From the NCBI GenBank assembly GCA_031292195.1, contig JARLHP010000204.1, forward strand, positions 1-64,000: a stretch of DNA of 64,000 nt, given 5' to 3'. The notes below the pieces were generated by a model. It did not search any database. It worked only from the letters and a program-made list of their open reading frames with translations, and had not been told where the DNA came from. Shown one piece after another: positions 18,431-28,767 of this stretch. The position numbers and the translations under genes are program-made. The DNA comes from Syntrophobacteraceae bacterium. GTDB lineage: Bacteria > Desulfobacterota > Syntrophobacteria > Syntrophobacterales > Syntrophobacteraceae. Within the stretch, counting starts at the first letter, position 1. Every line of letters starts with the position of its first letter.

Positions 18431-20200
18431 ATGATAATCGGTCTTGACGTTGGCGGTACTCACACCGATGGTGTGCTGATCGGAAATGGCTGCATTTTAC
18501 GCCAGGTCAAAGTGGCAACCGATACCTGCAATCTTTTCGACTGCGTGTGCGCCTGCCTGGACAAGATAACCAGGGACGTCCCGCCGCAGGCCATTCGCCG
18601 GGCAGTTCTCAGCACCACTCTTACCACCAATTCCATTGCCGAGGGAAAGCTCGAAAATATCGGCGTTGTTGTCTCCGCCGGACCCGGCATAGACCCGGCC
18701 AATTATCGAATCGGCAATCATTATTATTGCGTCTCGGGTTCGATCGACCATCGCGGCCGTGAGGTCCAACCGCTCAAAGAACGGGAAATTGAAGAGATCG
18801 CCGACATATTTCTTGCCGAAAACATCCGCCGGGCTGCCGTAATATCCAAGTTCTCGGTGCGAAATCCCGGGCACGAACTGCAGATGGCGCGCATCTTGGC
18901 CCGTTCCTGCGATATCGTGGTCCCTGGCCACAGCCTTTCGGCCACCCTCAATTTCCCCCGCCGGATCGCCACCGCCTGGCTCAGTGCCGCAGTGCATCCC
19001 GTCCACAAGATGTTTTTCGAAGCGGTGCGGGAATCGCTTAAAAGCAAGGGTTTCGAAATACCCATCTACGTCCTCAAAGCCGACGGGGGGACGATGAGTT
19101 TCGAGGCCTCGCTCCATACGCCCGAACAGACCATCTTTTCCGGCCCGGCGGCAAGCGTGCTGGGCGCTCTCCCCTTTGCCTCCAGCACCGGCGATACGCT
19201 GGTCCTCGATATAGGCGGCACGACGACCGATATCGCCGTGTTCGTCGACCGCACCCCGCTTCTCGAACCGATCGGCGGCGAGGTCGCCGGGCGAAGGACA
19301 CTGGTGCGGGCCCTCAATACCCGGTCGATTCCGGTTGGAGGCGACAGTTGCGTGGAGGTGATCGACGGCGACCTGCGGATCGGACCGCACCGGCACGGAC
19401 CGGCCATGGCTTACGGAGGTTCGCATCCCACCCCCACCGACGCGCTTTTTGTCCTGGGAAAAGCCCTCAACGGAAACGTCGAAGCCGCCCGGCGTGGCTT
19501 GAGCCCCGTGGCCCGGCAACTCGAGATCTCGATTGAGGATACCGCCAATCTTATCCTGGACCTGGCGTGTAAAAAGATCATTCGCGCCGCCCGCGAGATG
19601 ATCGAACAGATCAATCGCAAGCCGGTCTATACGGTTAAAGAGCTTTTGTCCGGCTACAAAATCAACCCCGTGGAAATCCTGACACTGGGAGGCCCGGCGC
19701 CTTTTTTTGCTCCGCGCCTGGAAAAGCTGACCGGAATTTCAACCTGCGCCGTGCCGCAGTGGCATGTGGCCAACGCCATAGGGGCCGCCATGGCCAAAAA
19801 CACCTCCGAAGTCACTTTGTTCGCCGACACCCAAAGGGGCCTGGCCCTGGCGCCCGAAGAAGAATTCAGCCAACCGGTTGGAAAAAACTTCGACCGAAAA
19901 GCCGCCCTTTCCATGGCCTGCGAACTGCTTCGGGCAAAGTGCATGAAAGCGGGCGCGTCGGAGTCCGAGATCGATCTGGAGGTGGTCGAGGACTACCAGT
20001 TCAACATGATACGGGACTTTTCCACCGTGGGGCGCAACATTCGCGTGCGGGTTCAGACACGGCCGGGCCTGATTCCGGAATGCCGCGACCTTGCGCAATC
20101 GATGTTCAATTGCTGTGTTCTCCCGGACTGTTTAGAAACAGTGAACAGTGAACCAGAAAAACTGATCACTCATCACTCATCACTGGTCACCAGTCACTGA
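18431..20200 (+). CDS. Hydantoinase/oxoprolinase (HyuA-like) family protein
   Basis: MIIGLDVGGTHTDGVLI...TTLTTNSIAEG...LVLDIGGTTTDIAVF; C-terminal tail encoded by repeat. Confidence 0.85.
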   Translation: MIIGLDVGGTHTDGVLIGNGCILRQVKVATDTCNLFDCVCACLDKITRDVPPQAIRRAVLSTTLTTNSIAEGKLENIGVVVSAGPGIDPANYRIGNHYYCVSGSIDHRGREVQPLKEREIEEIADIFLAENIRRAAVISKFSVRNPGHELQMARILARSCDIVVPGHSLSATLNFPRRIATAWLSAAVHPVHKMFFEAVRESLKSKGFEIPIYVLKADGGTMSFEASLHTPEQTIFSGPAASVLGALPFASSTGDTLVLDIGGTTTDIAVFVDRTPLLEPIGGEVAGRRTLVRALNTRSIPVGGDSCVEVIDGDLRIGPHRHGPAMAYGGSHPTPTDALFVLGKALNGNVEAARRGLSPVARQLEISIEDTANLILDLACKKIIRAAREMIEQINRKPVYTVKELLSGYKINPVEILTLGGPAPFFAPRLEKLTGISTCAVPQWHVANAIGAAMAKNTSEVTLFADTQRGLALAPEEEFSQPVGKNFDRKAALSMACELLRAKCMKAGASESEIDLEVVEDYQFNMIRDFSTVGRNIRVRVQTRPGLIPECRDLAQSMFNCCVLPDCLETVNSEPEKLITHHSSLVTSH

Positions 20201-20208
20201 TCACTGCT
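20137..20208. repeat. Heptanucleotide tandem repeats in inverted arms (GTGA type)
   Basis: CTGATCA CTCATCA CTCATCA CTGGTCA CCAGTCA CTGATCA; short left arm AACAGTGAACAGTGAACC. Confidence 0.85.
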
Positions 20209-20222
20209 CTTCCGAGGTTACT

Positions 20223-21536
20223 ATGCTCTCATCAAGCGACAAAATCGGCCTTGTATTTTTTCCCGCATTCGACTGGGCCATCGATCCCACTCATCCCGAG
20301 CGTGAAGAACGACTGCTCTACACCCAGGACCAGGTGTTCGAGGAAGGCATCTTCGACATTGAGGGGATCGTTGAATTCAAACCCGACATCGCCACGGCGG
20401 AAGACATTCGGCGCGTCCACTTCTGCGTTCCCGACGAACGGAGCGTGACCACCGAATCTCACCTCATAAGCGCGGGGGGCGCCAAGAAAATCGGCTCGGA
20501 GGTCCTGGAGCGAAACATCTCGCGGGGGTTTGCCCTCGTTCGCCCCCCCGGCCATCATGCCATGCGGGTGGTGCACGGGACCAGGGGCTTCTGCAATATA
20601 AATATCGAAGCCATAATGATCGAATACCTGCGGCAGGCCTATGGCGTCGACCGCGTGGCCATCGTGGACACCGACTGCCATCATGGCGACGGCACCCAGG
20701 ACATTTACTGGCACGACCCCGACACGCTCTTCATATCCGTACACCAGGACGGCCGCACCCTCTATCCCGGCACCGGTTTCACATCGGAAACCGGCGGCCC
20801 CGCCGCCGCCGGAACCACCATCAATCTGCCCCTTCCTCCCCACACTTCCGAAGAGGGCTTTCTGTATGCGCTCGATAACGCCATCCTGCCCATCCTCGAA
20901 GAATTCAAACCGCAGTTGATTATAAATTCCGCGGGGCAGGACAATCACTACTCCGACCCGATAACCGATATGCATTTTTCGGCCCAGGGCTATGCCGAAC
21001 TGACCAGCCGGCTCAAACCGCACATCGCCGTGCTCGAAGGCGGATATTCCATTGAGAGCGCCCTGCCCTACATGAACGTGGGGATCATTCTGGCCCTTGC
21101 CGGGATGGATTACAGCCGCATCAGCGAACCCGACTACGATCCGGACAGCCTCAGACAGGGACCCGAGATATCCAGAAAAATCGAAAAAGTGGTTCAGGAA
21201 TCGCTCAAAGTATGGAAACAGGGTGCCGATATCAGGCATAATAACTGCCGGGAAAGCAAACTGTTCAGTCGGGAACGCCATATCTTCTACGATACGGACC
21301 GCCTCGTGGAAATTCAGAAGGAAACGCTGCGGACTTGCCCGGAGTGCGCCGGACTGCTGACCATAGACTCCCAGACCGATCGGGGGCGAAGAATTCTTGC
21401 TGTCCATATTCCGCGCAAGGCTTGCAAGCTATGCCGGCAAGCGGGTTACCAGGTATATGACTCGACCGGCATGGAGGGATATTTTCGGATATTTCTCCAG
21501 GACCGTACGAGTGACGAATATTTTGTCAAAAAATGA
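20223..21536 (+). CDS. Histone deacetylase family (acetoin-utilization/AcuC-like) with C-terminal Cys-rich extension
   Basis: RPPGHHAMRVVHGTRGFCNINIEA...VDTDCHHGDGTQDIYWHDPDTLFISVHQDGRTLYPGTG; C-terminal CPEC...CKLC. Confidence 0.88.
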   Translation: MLSSSDKIGLVFFPAFDWAIDPTHPEREERLLYTQDQVFEEGIFDIEGIVEFKPDIATAEDIRRVHFCVPDERSVTTESHLISAGGAKKIGSEVLERNISRGFALVRPPGHHAMRVVHGTRGFCNINIEAIMIEYLRQAYGVDRVAIVDTDCHHGDGTQDIYWHDPDTLFISVHQDGRTLYPGTGFTSETGGPAAAGTTINLPLPPHTSEEGFLYALDNAILPILEEFKPQLIINSAGQDNHYSDPITDMHFSAQGYAELTSRLKPHIAVLEGGYSIESALPYMNVGIILALAGMDYSRISEPDYDPDSLRQGPEISRKIEKVVQESLKVWKQGADIRHNNCRESKLFSRERHIFYDTDRLVEIQKETLRTCPECAGLLTIDSQTDRGRRILAVHIPRKACKLCRQAGYQVYDSTGMEGYFRIFLQDRTSDEYFVKK

Positions 21537-22573
21537 AACCTCTTTTCATAAAAAATTTCACCCGGGAGCAACTCGAAGCCTGGGTCGCTTCTCTGGGAGA
21601 AAAGCCTTTTCGAGCCCGTCAGCTCTACAAGCACCTCTATGCCAGAAATGTGTCGAGCTGGAGTGAATGCACCGACCTCAGCCGTGCCTTTTGCGCCCGG
21701 CTGGAATCCGACGCAACCCTCCACGCCCTGGCCGTTTCCCGCGTCGATGCAGCCTCCGATGGGACTCGCAAGTACCTCTTTCGCCTCCATGACTCCAATT
21801 TCATCGAATCGGTGCTCATTCCCGATCCACCCCGGTGCACCCTGTGTGTGTCCAGCCAGGCCGGGTGCGCGTTAGGCTGTAAATTCTGCCTGACCGGAAG
21901 CATGGGCTTCAAACGCAACCTCCAAACCGCCGAAATAGTCGACCAGGTATGCCACGCCCTTCGGGACCCCGAACTGGGATCAAAGATAAACAGCCTCGTC
22001 TTCATGGGAATGGGAGAGCCTCTGGCGAACTATGACGAAGTCCTGCGCGCTCTGGCCATCATAACGGACCCCGACGGCCTCATGTTTTCCCACCGCCGGG
22101 TCACCCTCTCAACCGCCGGACTGGTCCCCCAGATGAGGCGCCTTGGAACGACAACGCCCGTAAATCTGGCCATAAGCATCCATGCGCCCAATGACGCGCT
22201 GAGAGATCAACTCATGCCGGTCAACAGGACCTATCCGCTGGGCGAGCTGATGCGGGCCTGCCGCGAATATCCGCTCCAGGCCCGAAAGCGCATTACCTTC
22301 GAGTACATCCTGCTCGACTCGGTAAACGACAGTCCCGTACACGCAAAGGAGCTGGTGAGGCTCCTCAAGGGGGTGCGCGCCAAGATAAACCTTATCGCCT
22401 TCAACCCCCATCCCGGCTCTATTTACCGGACCCCGTCCCAGGAAAAAATCCTGGACTTCCAGGATGTCTTGCGAAAAGCAAATCTAACTGCCATAATCCG
22501 AAAGAGCCGCGGCAGTGAAATAGGCGCCGCTTGCGGACAACTGGCGGCGAAAATAGTGACTCGTGACTCGTGA
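21533..22573 (+). CDS. rlmN: 23S rRNA (adenine-2503-C2)-methyltransferase, radical SAM
   Basis: CTLCVSSQAGCALGCKFCLTGSMGFKRNL, VFMGMGEPLANYDEV. Confidence 0.95.
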   Translation: MKPLFIKNFTREQLEAWVASLGEKPFRARQLYKHLYARNVSSWSECTDLSRAFCARLESDATLHALAVSRVDAASDGTRKYLFRLHDSNFIESVLIPDPPRCTLCVSSQAGCALGCKFCLTGSMGFKRNLQTAEIVDQVCHALRDPELGSKINSLVFMGMGEPLANYDEVLRALAIITDPDGLMFSHRRVTLSTAGLVPQMRRLGTTTPVNLAISIHAPNDALRDQLMPVNRTYPLGELMRACREYPLQARKRITFEYILLDSVNDSPVHAKELVRLLKGVRAKINLIAFNPHPGSIYRTPSQEKILDFQDVLRKANLTAIIRKSRGSEIGAACGQLAAKIVTRDS

Positions 22574-22672
22574 TTCGTGACTCGTGACTCGTGAATGGAA
22601 AGGGCCGGGGCCGCGCGCCCATGTTTTTCCAATCACTAGTCACGAATCACTAGTCACGAATCACGAATCACC
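22555..22672. repeat. Heptanucleotide tandem repeats in inverted arms (GTGAYTC type)
   Basis: GTGACTC GTGACTC GTGATTC GTGACTC GTGACTC; right arm reverse complement GGTGATT CGTGATT CGTGACT AGTGATT CGTGACT AGTGATT. Confidence 0.9.
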
Positions 22673-22686
22673 GCACCAAGGAGGCA

Positions 22687-23067
22687 TTGACGTTGGGACC
22701 TGATTTTAGTAAACAAAACGGGTTGATTCCGGTCATCGTTCAGAGCTTTGAGACCGGCAGGGTGCTCATGCTCGCCTATATGAACGACACCGCCTGGAAC
22801 AAGACTGTGGAAACCGGCAAAGCCCACTATTGGAGCCGGTCCAGGCAGAAGCTCTGGATGAAGGGCGAAGAGTCGGGAAATGTCCAGCTTGTCCGGGAGA
22901 TCGCCATCGACTGCGATGAGGATACCATTCTTCTCAAGGTTGACCAGGTGGGGGGAGCGGCTTGCCATACCGGTTTTGAAAGTTGTTTTTACCGGTTTTT
23001 CGATAACGGTCAGTTTGAAGTGCGGGGAACTCGGCTCTTCGATCCCCGGGAGGTCTATAAGAAGTGA
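22687..23067 (+). CDS. hisI: Phosphoribosyl-AMP cyclohydrolase
   Basis: [42 protein letters not shown]...[22 protein letters not shown]. Confidence 0.95.
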   Translation: MTLGPDFSKQNGLIPVIVQSFETGRVLMLAYMNDTAWNKTVETGKAHYWSRSRQKLWMKGEESGNVQLVREIAIDCDEDTILLKVDQVGGAACHTGFESCFYRFFDNGQFEVRGTRLFDPREVYKK

Positions 23068-23939
23068 ATCAATTGCTAAATCTCGGCGTTCCCAAGGGAA
23101 GCCTCCAGGATTCCACCATCAGGCTTTTCCAGCAATCCGGCTGGAAAATATCGCTCTCGGACAGAAACTATTTCCCGGAAATCAACGATCCGCAAATAAG
23201 ATGCTCCATCTGCCGCGCGCAGGAGATGTCCCGCTACGTTGAAAACGGGACCTTCGACGTGGGCCTCACCGGCCGCGACTGGATCATGGAAAACGACTCG
23301 AAGGTCCATGTCGTTGCCGATCTCATTTACTCCAAAGTGAGCCAGAGACCGGCCAGATGGGTCCTGGCAGTTCCCATGGACTCCCCCGTGCACTCCGAAC
23401 AGGACCTGGAGGGGAAAAAAATCGCAACCGAACTGGTCAACTTCACCCGCAGGCACTTTGCGTCCAAAGACATCAAGGTGGACGTGGAATTTTCCTGGGG
23501 GGCGACGGAGGCAAAAGTCATCTCAGGGCTTTGCGACGCCATTGTGGAAGTCACCGAGACGGGCTCCACCATGCGCGCCAACGGCCTCAGGATCGTTGAC
23601 GAACTGATGCAGTCCAACACGCAGCTTATAGCCAATATCGATGCCTGGAAGGACCCCTGGAAGCGCGAAAAGATCGAGCACATCTCGCTGCTGCTCCAGG
23701 GCGCGCTACGGGCCGAAGGCCTGGTTGCCCTCAAGATGAATGTGCCGCAGACCAAGATCGAAGAGATCATAAAGATTCTTCCAAGCCTCAATGCTCCGAC
23801 CATCGCCGGCCTCTACCAATCCGACTGGCTTTCGGTGGAAACCGTGGTATCCAAAAACCAGGTGCGGGAACTCATACCGGTTTTGATAAAGAAAGGCGCC
23901 CAGGGGATCATTGAGTACACCCTCAACAAGGTGATCTGA
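23064..23939 (+). CDS. hisG: ATP phosphoribosyltransferase, long form
   Basis: [23 protein letters not shown]...[11 protein letters not shown]...[24 protein letters not shown]. Confidence 0.95.
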   Translation: MNQLLNLGVPKGSLQDSTIRLFQQSGWKISLSDRNYFPEINDPQIRCSICRAQEMSRYVENGTFDVGLTGRDWIMENDSKVHVVADLIYSKVSQRPARWVLAVPMDSPVHSEQDLEGKKIATELVNFTRRHFASKDIKVDVEFSWGATEAKVISGLCDAIVEVTETGSTMRANGLRIVDELMQSNTQLIANIDAWKDPWKREKIEHISLLLQGALRAEGLVALKMNVPQTKIEEIIKILPSLNAPTIAGLYQSDWLSVETVVSKNQVRELIPVLIKKGAQGIIEYTLNKVI

Positions 23940-23940
23940 A

Positions 23941-25149
23941 ATGAGACGGCTTTCGGTTCTGTACGTAGCCCTTATTGCGGCCCTGGTTTCAGGCTGCGCC
24001 ACGACTCCGCGGCAGCGCGGCTTTACGGCCGACCAGATGAAAACCCTGGGCGAAAAGGCTCTCCTGGCCCAGGATGCCCCAAGCTCGCTAAAATACCTGA
24101 CCGAAGCGGAGAAAAAACAGCCAAACGATGCCGTGATACAATACGATCTGGGGCTGGCCTACAACCTGCGCGGCTTTGATGCCCAGGCCCTGGAGCATAT
24201 CCAAAAGGCCCTGAAAATCAAACCGGACTACCCGGAAGCCTTGAATACCCTGGGCTACATGTACGCCACAAGGGGACAGTTCGACCTTGCCAAAGAAGCC
24301 TTCGAAAAGGCCATGAACAACGCCTTCTACCAGACCCCCCAGATGGCCGCGCTCAACCTGGGGGAACTCTACGAAAAGCGGGGCGACTCTCAGATGGCGC
24401 TGGTCTATTACCGCAAGGCCGTCAAGCTCGATCCGCATTATGCGCAGGCATGGTTTCGAGTGGGCAAGATGTTGGAAAAGTCCGGCAATAACGAGGAAGC
24501 AAAGCAGGCTTATGAAACGGCGTTGCGCGAATCGCCCGAAATGGCCGAAGCCCATCTGCGCATGGGCATTATAGCCTATAACGCCGGTGCTGTTAAAGAG
24601 GCCGCGGGAGCTTTCAGCCAGGTCGAGCGGCTTGCCCCCAACAGCAATCTGTCCACCGAGGCGCAAAGCTACATGGAAAAGATCAATAACCCCGAGCCGG
24701 CTGCAACCCCCTTCCATTACCAGCCCGCGCGCCTCAAGCCCAAAAAGTTCAAGGACCCGCGCAAACTCGAACCGCCATCCCCCCCTGTTTCTCAAAATAC
24801 GGGCGACCCTGCCGCCACCACAGAGCAAAGCGCCAATGCGTCCGGCCAGACCGGCGCGCCCGGCGGTGAAAATGGGGCGGCCCCGCCGAACACCACCGCG
24901 GTCAACCCGCCCAGTCCACTCCGATATGTCGTAAAGGTTGGCTCCTATCAAGACAAGGCAAAGGCCGAAGACCTTAAATCCCGCCTCGCTGCAAAGGGCT
25001 ACAACGCGGTGGTCCGCCATGTTCCGGGGCACGATTTCGTGGTCGAACTCAAATCGGTTGACACCTTTTCCAAAGCCTCTACGCTGCAGACCCAGGTCAC
25101 GGGCGAAACGAACGATCCGCCCAAGATCATCAAACTTCCGGCTCGATAG
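23941..25149 (+). CDS. TPR-repeat lipoprotein with C-terminal SPOR domain
   Basis: Lipobox ALVSGC; multiple TPRs; C-terminal YVVKVGSYQDKAKAEDLKSRLAAKGYNAVV. Confidence 0.85.
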   Translation: MRRLSVLYVALIAALVSGCATTPRQRGFTADQMKTLGEKALLAQDAPSSLKYLTEAEKKQPNDAVIQYDLGLAYNLRGFDAQALEHIQKALKIKPDYPEALNTLGYMYATRGQFDLAKEAFEKAMNNAFYQTPQMAALNLGELYEKRGDSQMALVYYRKAVKLDPHYAQAWFRVGKMLEKSGNNEEAKQAYETALRESPEMAEAHLRMGIIAYNAGAVKEAAGAFSQVERLAPNSNLSTEAQSYMEKINNPEPAATPFHYQPARLKPKKFKDPRKLEPPSPPVSQNTGDPAATTEQSANASGQTGAPGGENGAAPPNTTAVNPPSPLRYVVKVGSYQDKAKAEDLKSRLAAKGYNAVVRHVPGHDFVVELKSVDTFSKASTLQTQVTGETNDPPKIIKLPAR

Positions 25150-25169
25150 CCCAAAGCGGAAAAACCGAC

Positions 25170-26318
25170 GTGACTTGCAAAAGACTTGAACAACTCAGTT
25201 CCTTCATCGCCATGGACGTTCTCGAACGCGCCCAGGAGATGGAGCGGGCGGGTGAATCCGTCATTCACCTCGAGATCGGCGAGCCTGATTTCAATACGCC
25301 GCAGGCCATTATAAACGCGGCGATCGAAGCTCTTGTCAGGGGAGACACCCATTACACCCACAGCCTTGGCGCCCCACAGCTCCGAGAGGCCATCTGCGCC
25401 CATTATGAACATACTTACGGGGTGAGCAATATAGACCCGGACCAGGTGATAGTCACTTCGGGAACTTCCCCCGCTTTCCTGGTGGCAATGGGCGCCATAC
25501 TGGAATGCGGCGATGAGGTCATTTTGTCCAACCCTCACTATCCCTGTCACCCGAACTTCGTGCGTTTCCTGGAAGCCGTTCCGGTGATGATTCCCGTTTA
25601 CGAGGAAGACGGTTTTCAGTACCGCCCCGAATCCATAAAGGCCGCCATCACCCCCCGAACCGGCGCCATTCTTGTAAATTCGCCCGCAAACCCCACCGGG
25701 AACCTCCTCGATGCGAACAGAATGGCCGAAATCGCAGACACCGGAAAGCTGATTCTGAGCGATGAAATCTATCACGGCCTGGTCTACGAGGGGCGAGCGC
25801 GCTCGGCGCTGGAGTTTACCCGAAACTGCATCGTCTTCAACGGCTTCTCCAAGCTTTTCGCTATGACCGGCTGGAGGCTGGGCTACATGATAGTGCCCAA
25901 AAACCTGGTCCGTCCCGTGCAGAAAATGGTGCAGAATTTCTTCATCTGCGCGAATTCAGTCTCACAGGCCGCGGGCTGCACGGCTTTGAGCGACCCGAGC
26001 GTTGCCAAAGACATCGCGAAGATGCTCGAAATATACAATGAGCGCAGAAAATATATGATCGGGCGGTTGCGTGAAATGGGGTTCGGAATAACCGTGGAGC
26101 CCACGGGGGCCTTTTACGTGTTTGCCAATGCCAGACGCTTTACCAATGATTCCTACTCCTTCGCTTTCGAGATTCTCGAACAGGCGAAGGTCGGCATCAC
26201 GCCCGGAGTCGATTTCGGGTCCAACGCCGAAGGGTATGTCCGTTTCACTTATGCCAACTCGCTTGATAACATCCGGGAAGGGCTCGATAGAATCGAGCGC
26301 TACATCGAGAACCGGTAA
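25170..26318 (+). CDS. PLP-dependent aminotransferase class I/II
   Basis: HLEIGEPDFNTPQAI...NSPANPTGNLLD...FNGFSKLFAMTGWRLGYM. Confidence 0.9.
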   Translation: MTCKRLEQLSSFIAMDVLERAQEMERAGESVIHLEIGEPDFNTPQAIINAAIEALVRGDTHYTHSLGAPQLREAICAHYEHTYGVSNIDPDQVIVTSGTSPAFLVAMGAILECGDEVILSNPHYPCHPNFVRFLEAVPVMIPVYEEDGFQYRPESIKAAITPRTGAILVNSPANPTGNLLDANRMAEIADTGKLILSDEIYHGLVYEGRARSALEFTRNCIVFNGFSKLFAMTGWRLGYMIVPKNLVRPVQKMVQNFFICANSVSQAAGCTALSDPSVAKDIAKMLEIYNERRKYMIGRLREMGFGITVEPTGAFYVFANARRFTNDSYSFAFEILEQAKVGITPGVDFGSNAEGYVRFTYANSLDNIREGLDRIERYIENR

Positions 26319-26327
26319 AAGGAAAAC

Positions 26328-26960
26328 ATGAATCTGGAATCGGGCGCCAATCCTGGCCATTCAGAACCGGAGGAGCTGGTCATTTCATCGGCCGAATTCA
26401 TCACTTCGGCCACTCGTCCGGAACAGTATCCGCGGGAAGATTTACCCGAGATGGCTTTCGCCGGCCGCTCCAACGTGGGCAAATCCTCTCTTATCAATTG
26501 CCTGGTGCAGCGCAAGAAACTGGTCCGCACCAGCCGCACCCCGGGCCGCACCCAGCTCATCAACTTTTTCAGAATAAACTCCGCCTTCATGTTCGTTGAC
26601 TTGCCCGGATACGGATATGCCAAGGTGTCTCAAAGCCAGCGCGCCACCTGGGGCCCGATGGTCGAGACCTATATCGAGTCGCGTCAAAACCTGCGCGCCG
26701 TCGTTCAGATAATGGACTTGCGCCACCCCCCCACCCCCGCTGACGTAAGCCTGTGGAACTGGCTGAAAGACATAAATGTCCCCGCCATACCCATTCTCAC
26801 CAAGGCCGATAAACTGACCCGCACAAACTGGAAACCCCTGGCCCAAGCCGCCGGTAGAATTCTGGGCATCTCACCGGACGAATTCATTTTCTTTTCCGCC
26901 GAGACCAGGCAGGGCAGATCCCAGCTGCTCTTGAAAGTAAAAGAATTCATGCTGCGCTGA
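26328..26960 (+). CDS. engB: Ribosome biogenesis GTP-binding protein YihA/YsxC/EngB
   Basis: AFAGRSNVGKSSLINCLV...SRTPGRTQLINFF...VDLPGYGYAKVS. Confidence 0.95.
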   Translation: MNLESGANPGHSEPEELVISSAEFITSATRPEQYPREDLPEMAFAGRSNVGKSSLINCLVQRKKLVRTSRTPGRTQLINFFRINSAFMFVDLPGYGYAKVSQSQRATWGPMVETYIESRQNLRAVVQIMDLRHPPTPADVSLWNWLKDINVPAIPILTKADKLTRTNWKPLAQAAGRILGISPDEFIFFSAETRQGRSQLLLKVKEFMLR

Positions 26961-27058
26961 CACCGCCGGCGCCAAGCCGTGACCACGCGGGAAGGAACCG
27001 CATGGAGGCGGGGCGCACCGGCTGTCCGACGCGCTCCCTGTATGAAAGATATGCGCCG

Positions 27059-27505
27059 TTATTGTTCCAGTCCGCTTTTTCGCTCTGCGCTTATTTTGCG
27101 GATTTCTTCCCTGGCTTTTTCATAAAACTCCGCTTCGCCCAATTCACCATGCACGAATTGTTGCCAAGTCGAAAAGTTTTTGAAAAAACAAGGGCTCAAG
27201 CCGGAATCCACGCAGACCTTTTTGTAGATCCTGTTGGCGGTCCTCATTTTTTCATCCAGGGGATCCTTTTGCGGCTCCTCCCGATCGGGCTTTTCTTCGT
27301 CTTTCTGCAGATACTTGCCAAAAGCGCGATCCAATTCGGCCAGTTCCTTCCTGGCCATATCGGAAAGTTCGTCTTCAGTTATTTCGCCCTTCAAATACAT
27401 TTGCCAGCCAGGCATGTCTTCCCACTTGCAAATCTCTATGCCCTCTTCCTCATGGCCGTCGCAATAGGTCTTGTTAGCCTTTTTTACACGCTCGCTCATA
27501 CTCAT
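27059..27505 (-). CDS. Hypothetical protein with two internal repeats
   Basis: 148 aa; ANKTY...GIEICKW...GWQMYLKGEITEDELSDMARKEL and ANRIY...GLSPCFF...TWQQFVHGELGEAEFYEKAREEI. Confidence 0.65.
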   Translation of the reverse strand: MSMSERVKKANKTYCDGHEEEGIEICKWEDMPGWQMYLKGEITEDELSDMARKELAELDRAFGKYLQKDEEKPDREEPQKDPLDEKMRTANRIYKKVCVDSGLSPCFFKNFSTWQQFVHGELGEAEFYEKAREEIRKISAERKSGLEQ

Positions 27506-28275
27506 CCTCTGTTCACCTCGTTTCGGGATATCACGCAGCTATCCTTTTTCCAGGGGGCATTATCCCTGAATCTTTTCGGTTTCTCAACACAAACGTGAGA
27601 TATTTCGAAAAACCGGTCCATGCCCCCCGTATTGAAAATGTACACGCTCGCAACGCTCGGCGTATCGGGGCACTTGCGTGCTCACCTCCGCGACATGCGC
27701 ACTCATAAGCCCTCCGTTGGGGTTCGCAGAGTTAAATGATCTCCGAGTCGGATGATACCCGCATATAACCGACAAGCAGGTCCTGGCACTGTTTTTGTTC
27801 ATTTCTGAACTTGTTGAAAAATATCTATTTTGCGTCAATTCTTCGAAGGACCAGGGTGGACGCTACACCTTCCTTGGCGACGGCCAGGTCATCGACATGG
27901 ATGCGCTCCGGGGTGGGCGGAATTTTCCGAGCTTCCGGCTTACACCCTCTCCTTCGGTGCATGGAAATTGGACCTGAGGTGGGTAAGCTAAAGGCAAAAA
28001 CGCCGGCGACGAGGGGCAAAACCGGAGTCAAAAAAGTAGTCACGGCAAACAAGAGATTGTGTAGTGGTTATAGTGTGTGTCATAATCGGGCAGCCTCGCT
28101 TGGGCCCCGTTCCAGGAAGCGCGGTGGACCCGGAGTAGCGAGTCGCGAAAGGGGACCATTTGGAGCCGCGCTGCGGGAGGGCGCCTTAAAAATGGCTGGC
28201 GACTGGTTCGCCGGGACCAGCGCCGAGGACGCCCCTCCAATTTTCCGCCAGGCGTCTTGAGAAAGGAGAAACACA

Positions 28276-28767
28276 ATGGAATGGCGTGAAGTGGTCGAGC
28301 ATCCAAGCCTGAAAGACCTGCCTTTCAAGATCGAAACGAACGAGTGGGGGAAGATTATGATGGCTCCCGCCTCATACGCACATGGGGTATATCAAATGGA
28401 GATAGCAGGATTGCTAAAAAGCTTGGCGAAGGAAGGCAGGGTCTCAACGGAATGCCCCGTTCAAACTTCCAAAGGCACGAGGGTGGCCGACGCTGCATGG
28501 GCAAGCGCAGCATTCCACAAAAGGCACGGAATTAGGAAGTTAGCGCTTCCCGAATCCCCGGAAGTTGTTGTTGAAATAGAGTCTCCATCGAACTGCGCCT
28601 CTGAACTGGAGGAAAAAAGGCTGCTTTATTTCGAGGTAGGCGCCAAGGAGTTCTGGCTTTGCGATGAGGATGGCAATATGCGTTTCTTCGATCCTCAAGG
28701 AGAACTGAAAAGAAGCGAGCTTTTCAGGGAATTTCCTGAGCGCATCGAGATCGACGTCGCCCATTAG
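28276..28767 (+). CDS. Uma2 family endonuclease (DUF820), copy A
   Basis: MEWREVVEHPSLKDLPFKIE...RVADAAW...SPEVVVEIESPSN...KRLLYFEVGAKEFW. Confidence 0.88.
   Translation: MEWREVVEHPSLKDLPFKIETNEWGKIMMAPASYAHGVYQMEIAGLLKSLAKEGRVSTECPVQTSKGTRVADAAWASAAFHKRHGIRKLALPESPEVVVEIESPSNCASELEEKRLLYFEVGAKEFWLCDEDGNMRFFDPQGELKRSELFREFPERIEIDVAH

Noticed and set aside
22555-22672. Possible CRISPR-like array
   Set aside because: Units are 7 nt, contiguous and inverted, with no spacers of CRISPR length and no cas genes
27795-28260. Small ORFs upstream of Uma2 copy A
   Set aside because: No family motifs and conflicting overlapping frames; likely non-coding
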